Source: Ramlibacter tataouinensis
Lineage (GTDB): Bacteria; Pseudomonadota; Gammaproteobacteria; Burkholderiales; Burkholderiaceae_C
NCBI GenBank assembly: GCA_002427815.1
Contig: DIZF01000009.1
Location: 1 to 60,962 of the forward strand
Direction of reading: 5' to 3'
Length of the DNA stretch: 60,962 nt
Shown here: in pieces, positions 8,855-19,260 of the stretch
Layout of the letters: every line of letters begins with the position of its first letter
How positions within the stretch are numbered: the first letter of the stretch is position 1
The notes under the pieces: model-generated
The model's input: the letters and a program-made list of their open reading frames with translations, nothing else
What the model was told of the DNA's origin: nothing
The model's database searches: none
Translations under genes and position numbers: made by a program

Positions 8855-11800
8855 TCCAACCGCTTGATGCTCACCGGCTGGGGTGTGCGCAGCTCCTGCG
8901 CGAAGAAACTGACGCGCAGTTCCTCCAGCAGCCAGCGGAACTCGTGCATGCGCGGGTCCACCGCGCCTTTGCGCTCGGCCACCAGTCGCCAATAGCGCTG
9001 CTCCTGCGGCTTGAGTTCGGCCATCCGGGCCGCGTCGCGCGCCGGGTCCGCGCGCAGCTTGTCGAGCCGCAGCGTGATGGCCTTGAGGTAGCGTGGAAAG
9101 TGCTGCAGCTGGCTCCACGGTGTCACCGCAAGAAAACGCCTGGGCACCAGCCGCTGCAACTGCCCCGCCGCATCGGCGCAGGCCTCGGGCTGGTTTCTCG
9201 TGTCCTTGATCTTGCGCACCGCCGTGGCGTACTCGACCAGGATGCCCGCCGCCAATCGAGCGACCTCGTTGGCGATCAGCGTCAGGCGGCCGCGCCCTTC
9301 ATCGATCCGCCGCCTGAAATCCGTTTCGTTGGCCGGCAGCGGATCGAGCAGGAAGGCACGCTCCAGCGCAACCTCGATGATCTGATCGCGCAGCTCTTCC
9401 CGGGTGCCCAGCGGCATGTAAGCCACGGCCATCTTCTGCAGCTCGGGGATGTTCCTTTCCAGGTACTTCAGCGCATCCCTGATCTGCAGGGCGAACAAGC
9501 GCCGCAGACCGGCGCGGTGCTTCACCGCCGCGATCTCCGGCTCGTCGAATACCTCGATCGCCACCGCATCGCCCTGGTCGATCAACGCCGGAAACCCGAT
9601 CAGCCGGGTTCCGCCTTTGCGGATTTCCATCAGTTCCGGCAGCTCGCCGAATGTCCACGCCGTGTACGAGCTGGCGATTTCCACGTCGGCGGGAAGGCGG
9701 GATTGGGTGCTCGCCTGGGCGGAGGCGGGATTCGACGAATCCCCCTCGCGCTGCCCCTGCCCCGGCCGTGCCTGGAGCGGCATCGAATCCTCTGCGGATG
9801 GCGCCGTCGCCTTCAGGCCCGCCAAGGCCTGGAACGCGCCGCGCGCCTGCGCCCCCAGTTCCGCCTTGAGCGCGCCCAGGTTGCGCCCCATGCCCAGCTG
9901 GCGCCCATGCTCGTCCACGACTCGAATGTTCATGAACAGGTGGGCCGGCAGCATGTCGAGCTTGAAGTCCGCGCGCTTCACGTCCAGGCTGGTGCTGTCC
10001 CGCACCCGCTTGAGCAGGGCATCGGTGAGCGAGCCACGGGCCCAGGCCGCCGACTCGGAAAGCTGGCCGGCCAGTGTCGCGGCGGATTCGCCCAAGGGCA
10101 CAAAACGCGAGCGCGGCCGTTGCGGCAGGCTCTTGAGCAGGGCCTGGACCTTGTCCTTGAGCATGCCGGGCACCAGCCATTCGGCGCGATCTTCGCTCAC
10201 CTGGTTCAGGACGAACAGCGGCACTGTCACCGTCAGGCCGTCGCGGACGTCGCCCGGTTCATGCAGGTAGCTCGCCACGCAGTCCACCCCGCCCATGCGG
10301 ACGGTCTTGGGAAAGGATTCGGTGGTGATGCCCGCGGCCTCATGGCGCATCAGCTCGTCACGCGTGAGCTGCAGCAGCGCCACGTCAGTGCGGCTGGCCT
10401 GCCGGTACCAGCGCTCGAAGGTCGCTCCGCTGAAGACGTCGCGCGGAATCAGCTTGTCGTAGAAGGCGTAGATGAGCTCCTCGTCCACCAGGACGTCCTG
10501 CCGGCGCGACTTGTGTTCCAGCTCCTCGACCTGGCGCACCAGCTTCTGGTTGGCGGCCAGGAAAGGCAGCTTGCTGTCCCACTGCCCGGCCACCAGTCCC
10601 TCGCGAATGAAGATCTCGCGCGCGCCCTGCAGGTCCACCCGAGCGAACGGCACCCGGCGGCCGCTGTAGATGACCAGCCCGTACAAGGTGGCACGCTCCA
10701 GCGACATGACTTCGGCGGCCTTTTTCTCCCAGTGCGGATCCAGCAACTGGCGCTTGAGCAAATGGCCGGCCACCTGCTCGATCCACAGCGGCTCGATGTT
10801 GGCGATGCCGCGCCCGAACAGCCGGGTGGTCTCCACCAGTTCGGCGCACACCACCCAGCGGCCGGGTTTCTTCTTCAGGTGGGCGCCGGGGTGGCGGTAG
10901 AACTTGATGCCGCGAGCGCCGAGATACACGTCCTCATCGTCGGGCTTGCAGCCGATGTTGCCCAGCAGTCCCGCCAGCATCGACTTGTGCAGTTCCTCGT
11001 AGCTGGCCGGACTCGTGTTCAGCTGCCACTTGTGCTCGGCCACCACCGTGTGCAGCTGACTGTGGATGTCGTGCCACTCGCGCACCCGCCGCACGTTGAT
11101 GAAGTTCTGGCGCAGCATCTGCTCGTACTGGCGATTGGAGAGTCTGTGGGTCGGGATGACCTCACCCCTGCCCTGTGCCGCTTGCGGGGCGGGGAGTTTG
11201 CCTGGTCTCCCTATGCGAGATGGGCCGGGGCCTTTGGGCGCGGGATGGGGAGGCGGCACGCCGCCGCGCGCCTCGTGGATCCATTGCCATAGCCTCAGGT
11301 AGCCCGAGAACTCGCTTTTCTCGTCGTCGAATTTGGCGTGCTGCTGATCGGCCTGCGTCTGCATCTCCATGGGCCGGTCGCGCACGTCCTGCACGGAAAG
11401 CGCCGACGCGATGACCAGCACCTCGTCGAGCGCGCCCCGGTCGCGGGCCTCCAGGATCATCCGGCCCACCCGCGGGTCCAGCGGCAGCCGGGCCAGCTCC
11501 TGGCCCATGGGCGTGAGCGCATTGGCGTCGTCGACGGCCCCCAGCTCGCTCAGCAACTGGTAGCCGTCGGCGATGGCGCGGCGCGAAGGCGCATCGAGGA
11601 ACGGGAAATCCTCCACCGTCCCCAGGCGCAGCGCCTTCATGCGCAGGATGACGCCCGCCAGCGAGGACCGCAGGATCTCGGGATCGGTGAAGCGCGGGCG
11701 GCCGGCAAAGTCCTTCTCGTCGTAGAGCCGGATGCAGATGCCGTTGGCCACGCGCCCGCAGCGGCCCGCGCGCTGGTTGGCCGCGGCCTGGCTGATCGGC

Positions 11801-12804
11801 TCGACCAGCAGCTGTTCGACCTTGCTGCGAAAGCTGTAGCGCTTGACGCGCGCCGTGCCGGCGTCGATCACGTAGCGGATGCCCGGCACCGTGAGCGAGG
11901 TTTCGGCCACGTTGGTAGCCAGCACGATGCGCCGGCCGCTGTGGGCATCGAAGATGCGCTCCTGCTCGGCCTGCGACAGGCGCGCGAACAGCGGCAGCAC
12001 CTCGGCGTTGCGCGCGAGCGGCTGGTGCGACAGGTGCTTGCGCAGGTGATCGGCCGCCTCGCGGATCTCGCGCTCGCCGGGCAGGAACACCAGGATGTCG
12101 CCGCCGCCCCCGCCTTGCCACAGCTCGTCGACGCCGTCGGCGATGGCTTCGTTGAGTCCGTAGTCGCGCGCTTCCTCGAACGGCCGCCAGCGCTGTTCCA
12201 CCGGATACATGCGACCCGACACGTAGATGACCGGCGCGGAGCCCTGCGCCGAGGCGAAGTGCTGCGCGAAGCGGTCGGCGTCGATGGTGGCCGAGGTCAC
12301 GACCACCTTGAGATCGGGCCGGCGCGGCAGGATTTCGCGCAGATAGCCGAGCAGGAAATCGATGTTCAGGCTGCGTTCGTGGGCCTCGTCGATGATGATC
12401 GTGTCGTAGGCGTTCAGGAGCGGATCGGTCTGGGTTTCCGCGAGCAGGATGCCGTCGGTCATCAGCTTGACCGAAGCATCGCGCGACAGCCGGTCCTGGA
12501 ACCGCACCTTGTAGCCCACCACCTCGCCCAGCGGCGTGGCCAGTTCCTCGGCGATGCGCTTGGCGACGCTGGACGCGGCGATCCGGCGCGGCTGGGTATG
12601 GCCGATCAGTCGCCCCCGGCCCGCCGGCGCGTTGAGCTTGCCCCGGCCCATCTGCAGCGCGATCTTGGGCAACTGCGTCGTCTTGCCCGAGCCGGTTTCG
12701 CCGCAGACGATGATCACCTGATGCGCCGCCATCGCGGCCATGATGTCGTCGCGCTTGGCCGAGACCGGCAGGGATTCGGGAAATGTGATGCGCAGGGGCG
12801 TCAA
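8827..12804 (-). CDS. hrpA: ATP-dependent RNA helicase HrpA (DEAH box)
   Basis: 1325 residues, full-length for HrpA. Walker A GETGSGKTTQLPKIALQMG (near residue 35), DEAH box IIIDEAHERSLN, motif III SATIDADRFA, a helicase C domain with NVAETSLTVPGIRYVIDAG and QRAGRCGRV, then the HA2/OB region and the long DUF3418 C-terminus ending LEKLWSQLNS. HrpA unwinds RNA and in E. coli rescues stalled or collided ribosomes. Residues about 510-548 are an extra Pro/Gly/Ala-rich stretch (RGGVPPPHPAPKGPGPSRIG and following) not expected in the family; see the REP-like element. Upstream lie the three dead-GGDEF paralogs on the same strand. Confidence 0.95.
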   Translation of the reverse strand: MTPLRITFPESLPVSAKRDDIMAAMAAHQVIIVCGETGSGKTTQLPKIALQMGRGKLNAPAGRGRLIGHTQPRRIAASSVAKRIAEELATPLGEVVGYKVRFQDRLSRDASVKLMTDGILLAETQTDPLLNAYDTIIIDEAHERSLNIDFLLGYLREILPRRPDLKVVVTSATIDADRFAQHFASAQGSAPVIYVSGRMYPVEQRWRPFEEARDYGLNEAIADGVDELWQGGGGGDILVFLPGEREIREAADHLRKHLSHQPLARNAEVLPLFARLSQAEQERIFDAHSGRRIVLATNVAETSLTVPGIRYVIDAGTARVKRYSFRSKVEQLLVEPISQAAANQRAGRCGRVANGICIRLYDEKDFAGRPRFTDPEILRSSLAGVILRMKALRLGTVEDFPFLDAPSRRAIADGYQLLSELGAVDDANALTPMGQELARLPLDPRVGRMILEARDRGALDEVLVIASALSVQDVRDRPMEMQTQADQQHAKFDDEKSEFSGYLRLWQWIHEARGGVPPPHPAPKGPGPSRIGRPGKLPAPQAAQGRGEVIPTHRLSNRQYEQMLRQNFINVRRVREWHDIHSQLHTVVAEHKWQLNTSPASYEELHKSMLAGLLGNIGCKPDDEDVYLGARGIKFYRHPGAHLKKKPGRWVVCAELVETTRLFGRGIANIEPLWIEQVAGHLLKRQLLDPHWEKKAAEVMSLERATLYGLVIYSGRRVPFARVDLQGAREIFIREGLVAGQWDSKLPFLAANQKLVRQVEELEHKSRRQDVLVDEELIYAFYDKLIPRDVFSGATFERWYRQASRTDVALLQLTRDELMRHEAAGITTESFPKTVRMGGVDCVASYLHEPGDVRDGLTVTVPLFVLNQVSEDRAEWLVPGMLKDKVQALLKSLPQRPRSRFVPLGESAATLAGQLSESAAWARGSLTDALLKRVRDSTSLDVKRADFKLDMLPAHLFMNIRVVDEHGRQLGMGRNLGALKAELGAQARGAFQALAGLKATAPSAEDSMPLQARPGQGQREGDSSNPASAQASTQSRLPADVEIASSYTAWTFGELPELMEIRKGGTRLIGFPALIDQGDAVAIEVFDEPEIAAVKHRAGLRRLFALQIRDALKYLERNIPELQKMAVAYMPLGTREELRDQIIEVALERAFLLDPLPANETDFRRRIDEGRGRLTLIANEVARLAAGILVEYATAVRKIKDTRNQPEACADAAGQLQRLVPRRFLAVTPWSQLQHFPRYLKAITLRLDKLRADPARDAARMAELKPQEQRYWRLVAERKGAVDPRMHEFRWLLEELRVSFFAQELRTPQPVSIKRLEKLWSQLNS
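11165..11194. repeat. REP-like inverted repeat inserted in frame in hrpA
   Basis: CCCCTGCCC (11165-11173) pairs with GGGCGGGG (11187-11194) around GC-rich loop sequence, flanked by CCTCA. The minus strand reads GGCAGGGGTGAGG, like the GGGTGAGG ends of REP elements common in proteobacterial intergenic DNA. It sits in the unusual Pro/Gly-rich segment of HrpA and keeps the reading frame open. Confidence 0.5.
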
Positions 12805-12906
12805 GACGGCGGGCTCAAAGCCCTTGATTATCGGGCCAGGGAGAAGCGGCGGGCCGGCGGCCGAACAGGGACTGAACAGCGCCCCTGCAAACGCACCGCC
12901 GGCGTT

Positions 12907-14130
12907 TCAGGCCGCCTCGGACACCGGCAGCTCCGCGATCTGGCCCGAGGCCTGGTCGTGCCAGGCCACCCGGCTGGCAAAGGTCCAGGCGGTGCGCGAC
13001 ATGTCGCGCGCCATGGCAACGACGGCGGAGGGCCGCGACTTCGCCGTCGTCGCGATCAACCCGACGCCCACCTGGGCGACCCACTGGGCCTGGCCCGCCC
13101 CGCGGTCGGTCGAAGCCGAGCTGGTGCTCAGCCCTACCGGCCGGGACAGGCGCTCGGCCACCAGCCGGCTCAGCTGGACCAGGCGCTGCAGGTCCGTGGC
13201 GTTGCGTGCCACGAGCATGAAGCCGTCTTCCGACAACCGCCCCATTTCCACGTCGGCCGGAACGCAGCGGCGCAGCCGGCTGGCGCAGACGAACAGCGCG
13301 TGGTTGACCGCAGCCCGCCCATGCAGGTTCTCCAGCGCGTACAGATTGCCGATCGAAATGGCGATCACGCCGACCGGTCGCGCCGGGTCCTGCTGCTGGC
13401 GAAAGAACGCCAGGCCGACCATGTTGCCGGTTTCGGCATTGGATCGCATCCGCGTGATGGGGTCGTAGCTGGGGCCGTGCGCCAGCACCTCGCGCAGCTC
13501 GATCAGGTACGAATACCGCCGCCACACCATGGTGGCCATGGCCGCCAGATAGGCCATGCCGCCCAATGCGCTGACCAGATGCACTTGCCACGGCACGCCA
13601 CCGCGATCCAGGGCAATCCAGCTCAGGCCGCTCAGGGTGACGAGCATGAAGGTCACGCCGAACACCGCCTCCCAGGCCAGCCGGTCGCCGCGCGACGCGC
13701 TGCGGATGGCGATGAGCAGCCCGGCGCCGCCGATGCCCAGCGCCACGATGGAACCGAGCGCCAGCGCGTGCCAGGGATCGAGCAACCAGCTCACCCCCAC
13801 TGCGATGCCGGCGACCGCCAGCATGCGCTGGCGGGCACGCCAGGCGATGGCGTGCTGGCGCAACAGGCCCATCTCCATCAACAGCATCAGCCCCAGCACA
13901 GCGGCGCTCAGGATGGCCACATGGGCCAGCAGGCGGGCTTCGACAGCCGGGTTGGCGATCGGCAACCAGCCCAGATAGGCCACCACGAAAAGCCCGGAAA
14001 CCAGCGACGACAACGCGGCCGTCAACGCCACCCGCTCGCGAGATTGCGCAAAGGCCACCAGCGAACCAACCAGCATCAGCGCCACGGTTCCAAAAAAGGA
14101 ACCCCAGAAACCGACCACCAACATATTCAT
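12907..14130 (-). CDS. Seven-helix membrane protein with degenerate GGDEF-like domain (paralog 1 of 3)
   Basis: 407 residues from the ATG at 14130. Seven predicted membrane helices (about 3-28, 33-56, 66-90, 102-118, 121-143, 152-174, 183-203) are followed by a cytoplasmic domain from YDPITRMRSN (near 222). That domain follows the diguanylate cyclase layout, but the signature is RLSEDGF (298-304) instead of RxGGDEF, the metal-binding DxDxF stretch reads SIGNLYALEN, and GHxxGD reads GRAAVN. Catalysis and the RxxD inhibitory site should both be lost. Function unknown; a signal-sensing or nucleotide-binding scaffold is possible. It is the most diverged of the three in its C-terminal half. Confidence 0.8.
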   Translation of the reverse strand: MNMLVVGFWGSFFGTVALMLVGSLVAFAQSRERVALTAALSSLVSGLFVVAYLGWLPIANPAVEARLLAHVAILSAAVLGLMLLMEMGLLRQHAIAWRARQRMLAVAGIAVGVSWLLDPWHALALGSIVALGIGGAGLLIAIRSASRGDRLAWEAVFGVTFMLVTLSGLSWIALDRGGVPWQVHLVSALGGMAYLAAMATMVWRRYSYLIELREVLAHGPSYDPITRMRSNAETGNMVGLAFFRQQQDPARPVGVIAISIGNLYALENLHGRAAVNHALFVCASRLRRCVPADVEMGRLSEDGFMLVARNATDLQRLVQLSRLVAERLSRPVGLSTSSASTDRGAGQAQWVAQVGVGLIATTAKSRPSAVVAMARDMSRTAWTFASRVAWHDQASGQIAELPVSEAA

Positions 14131-14217
14131 TGCGCCACCATACCCGGGCCTGCCGGCAAAGGCAATTACCGGCACCCCATGAGCGCACCCCGGGCCTTGC
14201 CTGAACGACGGCGCACG

Positions 14218-15459
14218 TCAGCGACTGGACTCGAGCACCGGCAGCTCCGCGATCGTGTCCGAGGCCTGGTCGTGCCAGGCCACCCGGCTCGCAAAGCTCC
14301 ACGCGGTGCGCGACATGCTTCGCGCCTTGGCCAGCGCGGCGGCCGGCTGCGCGTCTGCGGTGGTCGCCAGCAATCCCACACCCACCTGGGCGGCCCATTC
14401 TGCGTGGCCCTCCGCCTCTTCGCCCGCCGCGGCGCCCGCGTCCGCGCTGATGCGCAGCATCACGGGTCTGGACAGCCGCATGGCCAGCTCCCGGCCCACC
14501 TTGACGATCCGCTCCAGGTCGCCGGTATTGCGCGACACCAGCAGGAAGCCGTCTTCGAACAGACGCCCCATTTCCATGTCCGCCGGCACGCAGCGGCGCA
14601 ACCGGCTGGCTGACACGAACAGCGCATGATTGAGCGCGGCCCGGCCATGCAGGTTCTCCAGGGCGTACAGGTTGCTGATCGAAATGGCGATGAGGACGAC
14701 CGGACGGGTCGGCGCATGCTTCTGCCGCAAGAAGGCCTGCCCCACCATCTGCCCGGTGGCGGCAGTGGATTGCATCCGGGTGATCGGGTCGTAGCGCGGT
14801 CCCTGGGCCTGTGCCTCCCGCAATTCGATCAGGTACGAATACCGCAGCCACAGCATCAAGCCGATCCCTGTGAGAAACGTCATGCCGCCCAGCGCGCTCG
14901 CGGCATGCACCTGCCATGGCACGCCCTGGGGATCCAGCGCAATCCAGCTCACACCCCCCACGCAGACCGGCAGGAGCACCGTGCCCGAGACGGCGGCCCA
15001 GGCGAGCCGGTCGCCGCGCCAGGCGCCGCGAATCGCCGTCAACAGTGCGGCGACGGCGAAGCCAAAGGACACGGATGAACCGAGCGCCAGCGCCTGCCTT
15101 GGCGTCCCCAGCCAGCTCACGCCGACGGTCAGGACGGCAACCGCGATCACGCTGGCAAGGATGCGATGCCTCGTCTCGCGTTCGCGCAGCACGCCGAGGT
15201 CCACCAGGAGCATCAACTGCAGCATGATCGCGCTGAAAAGCCCGACATGGGCGACGAGGCGTACCTCGAGGGCGGGGTCGGCAACCGGCAGGCCGCCCAG
15301 GTAGCTCCCGAGGAAAAGCGCCGACAGGAGGGCCGTCAACGCGGCAGCCAGCGCAACGCGGTGGTGCGACTGCGCGAACGCGGCGAGCGCACCGACAAGC
15401 ATCAGCGCCACGGTGCCGAAGAAAGCGCCCCAAACGAAGCCGATCGCCACGGCGTGCAT
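14218..15459 (-). CDS. Seven-helix membrane protein with degenerate GGDEF-like domain (paralog 2 of 3)
   Basis: 413 residues from the ATG at 15459. Same architecture as its neighbours: seven helices in residues 1-205, a YSYLIELRE linker helix, then YDPITRMQST and a dead cyclase-like domain with RLFEDGF (299-305). It carries an extra Ala-rich loop (SADAGAAAGEEAEGHAEW) relative to paralog 3. The bases before its start codon (CCCGGGTATGGTG) also precede paralog 1, so the duplication included upstream DNA. An 89-base stretch is identical to paralog 3. Paralog 1 starts 87 bases downstream of its stop. Confidence 0.8.
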   Translation of the reverse strand: MHAVAIGFVWGAFFGTVALMLVGALAAFAQSHHRVALAAALTALLSALFLGSYLGGLPVADPALEVRLVAHVGLFSAIMLQLMLLVDLGVLRERETRHRILASVIAVAVLTVGVSWLGTPRQALALGSSVSFGFAVAALLTAIRGAWRGDRLAWAAVSGTVLLPVCVGGVSWIALDPQGVPWQVHAASALGGMTFLTGIGLMLWLRYSYLIELREAQAQGPRYDPITRMQSTAATGQMVGQAFLRQKHAPTRPVVLIAISISNLYALENLHGRAALNHALFVSASRLRRCVPADMEMGRLFEDGFLLVSRNTGDLERIVKVGRELAMRLSRPVMLRISADAGAAAGEEAEGHAEWAAQVGVGLLATTADAQPAAALAKARSMSRTAWSFASRVAWHDQASDTIAELPVLESSR

Positions 15460-15585
15460 GGGCGCACCATACCCGGGCGGCGCAGCAAAGGCAAACGAGG
15501 CTGGCGGAATGGCCGAAGCACCGATGCGCAGAAACGTCGAGGGGCGGGGCATGCCTGCGGGACCAGCCGCCGCGCGCAGCAGACG

Positions 15586-16806
15586 TCAGTGGCCCGGCTC
15601 GAGCGCCGGCAGCTCCGTGATCATGTCCAGACCCTGGTCGTGCCAGGCCACCCGGCTCGCAAAGCTCCACGCCGTGCGCGACATGTCCCGCACCTTGGCC
15701 ACCGCGGCGGCCGGCTTCGTGTGTGCGGTGGTCGCCAGCAATCCCACACCCACCTGGGCGGCCCACGCTGCGTGGCCCTCCGCCTCTTCGCCCGCGCTGG
15801 TGCGCAGCATCACGGGTCTGGACAACCGCATGGCCAGCTCCCGCCCCAGCTTGACGAGGCCGTCCAGGTCCCCGGCGTTGCGCGATATCAGCAGGAAGCC
15901 GTCTTCGAACAGGCGCCCTATCTCCATGTCCGCCGGCACGCAGCGGCGCAACCGGCTGGCTGACACGAACAGCGCATGATTGAGCGCGGCCCGGCCATGC
16001 AGGTTCTCCAGCGCGTACAGATTGCCGATAGCCACGCCGATGAGAATGACGGGACGCGCAGGGGTCTGCTGCTGGCCCAGGAACGCCTGGGCGATCATGT
16101 GCCCCGTGGCCCCATTGGATTGCATCCGGGTGATCGGGTCATAGCGGGGCCCCTGGGCCAGCACCTCGCGCAATTCGATGAGGTACGAATACCGCTGCCA
16201 CAGCATCGCTCCGATGCCGATGAGGTACGCCATGCCGGCCGTCGCGCTCGCGGCATGAACCTGCCAAGGCACCCCCTGGCGATCCAGCACGATCCAGATC
16301 CCGCCTCCCATCCCCAGCAGGAGGAAGGTGACGCCGAACACCCCGAACCAGGCGATCCGGTCGCCGCGCCGGGCGCTGCGAATGCCGACCAGCAGCGCGA
16401 TGAGGGCGAAACAGAACGCCACCATCGTTCCGTACGTCACCGCCTGCCTCGGGCTCAGCAGCCAGCTCATGCCGAAGAGCAGGACGGCCAGCGCCATCAT
16501 GGCCGCCAGGATGCGCCGCCGGGTCTCGCGTTCGCGCAGGAGGCCCAGGTCCAGCAGCAGCATCAGCCCCAGCATGACGGCGCTGAAGATGCCGACATGG
16601 GCGACGAGGCGGGCGTCGTGGTCGGGGTTGGCGATCGGCAGCCAGCCCAGGTAGGTCACCACGAACAGCGCCGACACCACCGCGGTCAGCGCGGCTGCGA
16701 GCGCCACACGATGGTGCGATTGGGCGAACGCGACCAGCGCACCGATCAACATCAGTGCGGCGGTCCCGAGGAAGGCTCCCCAGAAGCCGATTGCGACCAC
16801 GTGCAT
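15586..16806 (-). CDS. Seven-helix membrane protein with degenerate GGDEF-like domain (paralog 3 of 3)
   Basis: 406 residues from the ATG at 16806 (MHVVAIGFWGAFLG). Seven helices, then YDPITRMQSN, IGNLYALENLHGRAAL and RLFEDGF (298-304). All three copies keep the sequence SRLRRCVPAD before this motif and end with a conserved block SRTAWSFASRVAWHD (T in place of S in copy 1), which is not part of canonical GGDEF and may be the family's own functional surface. It is the first gene of the triplet in transcription order and diverges from argA across 102 bases. No strong Shine-Dalgarno sequence is visible. Confidence 0.8.
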   Translation of the reverse strand: MHVVAIGFWGAFLGTAALMLIGALVAFAQSHHRVALAAALTAVVSALFVVTYLGWLPIANPDHDARLVAHVGIFSAVMLGLMLLLDLGLLRERETRRRILAAMMALAVLLFGMSWLLSPRQAVTYGTMVAFCFALIALLVGIRSARRGDRIAWFGVFGVTFLLLGMGGGIWIVLDRQGVPWQVHAASATAGMAYLIGIGAMLWQRYSYLIELREVLAQGPRYDPITRMQSNGATGHMIAQAFLGQQQTPARPVILIGVAIGNLYALENLHGRAALNHALFVSASRLRRCVPADMEIGRLFEDGFLLISRNAGDLDGLVKLGRELAMRLSRPVMLRTSAGEEAEGHAAWAAQVGVGLLATTAHTKPAAAVAKVRDMSRTAWSFASRVAWHDQGLDMITELPALEPGH

Positions 16807-16908
16807 GGCGAAGACGATAACCGCCCGGTCGGGGAAAGACAATCAGCCGGCCCCGGGCCATCCCTTACACTTTCGTTCACTCCCTCGGCTTCACGCCCAC
16901 AGCGCCCC

Positions 16909-18261
<1,353 letters not shown>

Positions 18262-18567
18262 GCTGCCCGCGCCGCAGGGGACCTGCTTGAACGCAGTGAG
18301 CGCTGGTCGCCCCTGATCGAGTACCAGCCTCCGACCCGCCGCTGAGATCGACTCGCGCAGCGCGCCGCGACGGCGCCTCTGCTTGACCGGCGTCAACGTA
18401 ATGACGCGGACGATGACCTAGTTTAGGAACTGGGCGCCCAGCTCGCAGGGCTGTCGAAGCCAGTGTGCGACTGGTTTCGAAACAGACCCGACTGCCCGTT
18501 TCCTGCACGGAAATGGAAGTGGTCCGACAGCCGGCACGGGCGGCAGCGCCTAGCTTGGAGTCATTCC
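18262..18567. other. Intergenic region between argA and the hydrolase operon
   Basis: 306 bases without a gene. It may contain a weak hairpin just after argA (CAGGGG near 18275 and CCCCTG near 18312). Its main content is an FNR-type box at 18383-18396 and a possible -10 element TAGTTT at 18419-18424. If that -10 is used, transcription would start near 18431 with the box centred close to -41.5, the class II activator position. GGAG precedes the ATG at 18568. Confidence 0.5.
18383..18396 (+). promoter_or_regulatory. FNR/Anr-type box TTGAC-N4-GTCAA
   Basis: TTGACCGGCGTCAA is a perfect dyad and fits the FNR/FixK/Anr consensus TTGA-N6-TCAA. A TAGTTT hexamer 22 bases downstream of the box is placed where a class II FNR-activated -10 should be. 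It would control the hydrolase/phosphoribosyltransferase/esterase operon starting at 18568. Confidence 0.65.
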
Positions 18568-19260
18568 ATGATCACGATGAGCAACGCTCCTTCCGGCATC
18601 AGCCGGGAAGTCCGCATTCCGGCGGGACCCGCATGGCTGTACGGCGATCTCACGTTGCCGCCCGGCTTTGTCGGGCTGGTGCTGTTTGCCCATGGCAGCG
18701 GCAGCGGGCGGCACAGCGCGCGCAACCGCCAGGTCGCGGCGCGGCTCCAGCAGGCCGGCATCGCGACCCTGCTGTTCGACCTGCTCACCGCCGAGGAAGA
18801 ACAGGTCGACCTGCGCACCCGCGAGCACCGCTTCGATATCGCCTTGCTGACCCGCCGGATGGAAGATGCCACGGCCTGGGTCGGCGCCCAGGCTGAACTG
18901 CGGCACGCGCCGCTCGGCTACTTCGGCGCCAGCACCGGCAGCGCCGCCGCCCTCATCGCCGCGGCCCGGCTGGGCGAGCGGGTGGCCGCCGTGGTGTCGC
19001 GCGGCGGGCGGCCCGATCTGGCGGGGCCGGCGGTGCTTGCAGCCGTCAACGCACCAACGCTGCTGATCGTGGGCGGAGCGGACCATGGCGTGATCGAACT
19101 CAACCAGGAAGCCTATGCCCATCTGCGCTGCACCAAGCGGCTGGACATCGTACCGGGAGCCACTCATCTGTTCGAGGAGCGCGGGGCCCTGGAAGAAGTT
19201 TCGGCGCTGGCGGCCGACTGGTTCGTGGCCCACCTTGTTCCCGTGGAGCGCGCGGCATGA
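18568..19260 (+). CDS. Dienelactone hydrolase-like alpha/beta hydrolase
   Basis: 230 residues. The alpha/beta-hydrolase nucleophile elbow is GASTGS with Ser122 (canonical dienelactone hydrolases use Cys), the acid is probably Asp in VGGADHGV, and the His is in GATHLFEE. An oxyanion segment FAHGSGSGRHSARN is typical of the small hydrolase group that travels with phosphoribosyltransferases. First gene of a three-gene operon; it overlaps the next by four bases. Natural substrate unknown. The ATG at 18568 has GGAG upstream; longer in-frame readings lack a ribosome site. Confidence 0.85.
   Translation: MITMSNAPSGISREVRIPAGPAWLYGDLTLPPGFVGLVLFAHGSGSGRHSARNRQVAARLQQAGIATLLFDLLTAEEEQVDLRTREHRFDIALLTRRMEDATAWVGAQAELRHAPLGYFGASTGSAAALIAAARLGERVAAVVSRGGRPDLAGPAVLAAVNAPTLLIVGGADHGVIELNQEAYAHLRCTKRLDIVPGATHLFEERGALEEVSALAADWFVAHLVPVERAA

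Noticed and set aside
12907..16806. Active diguanylate cyclases
   Set aside because: The GGDEF signature, metal-binding Asp and GHxxGD are all replaced in each paralog.
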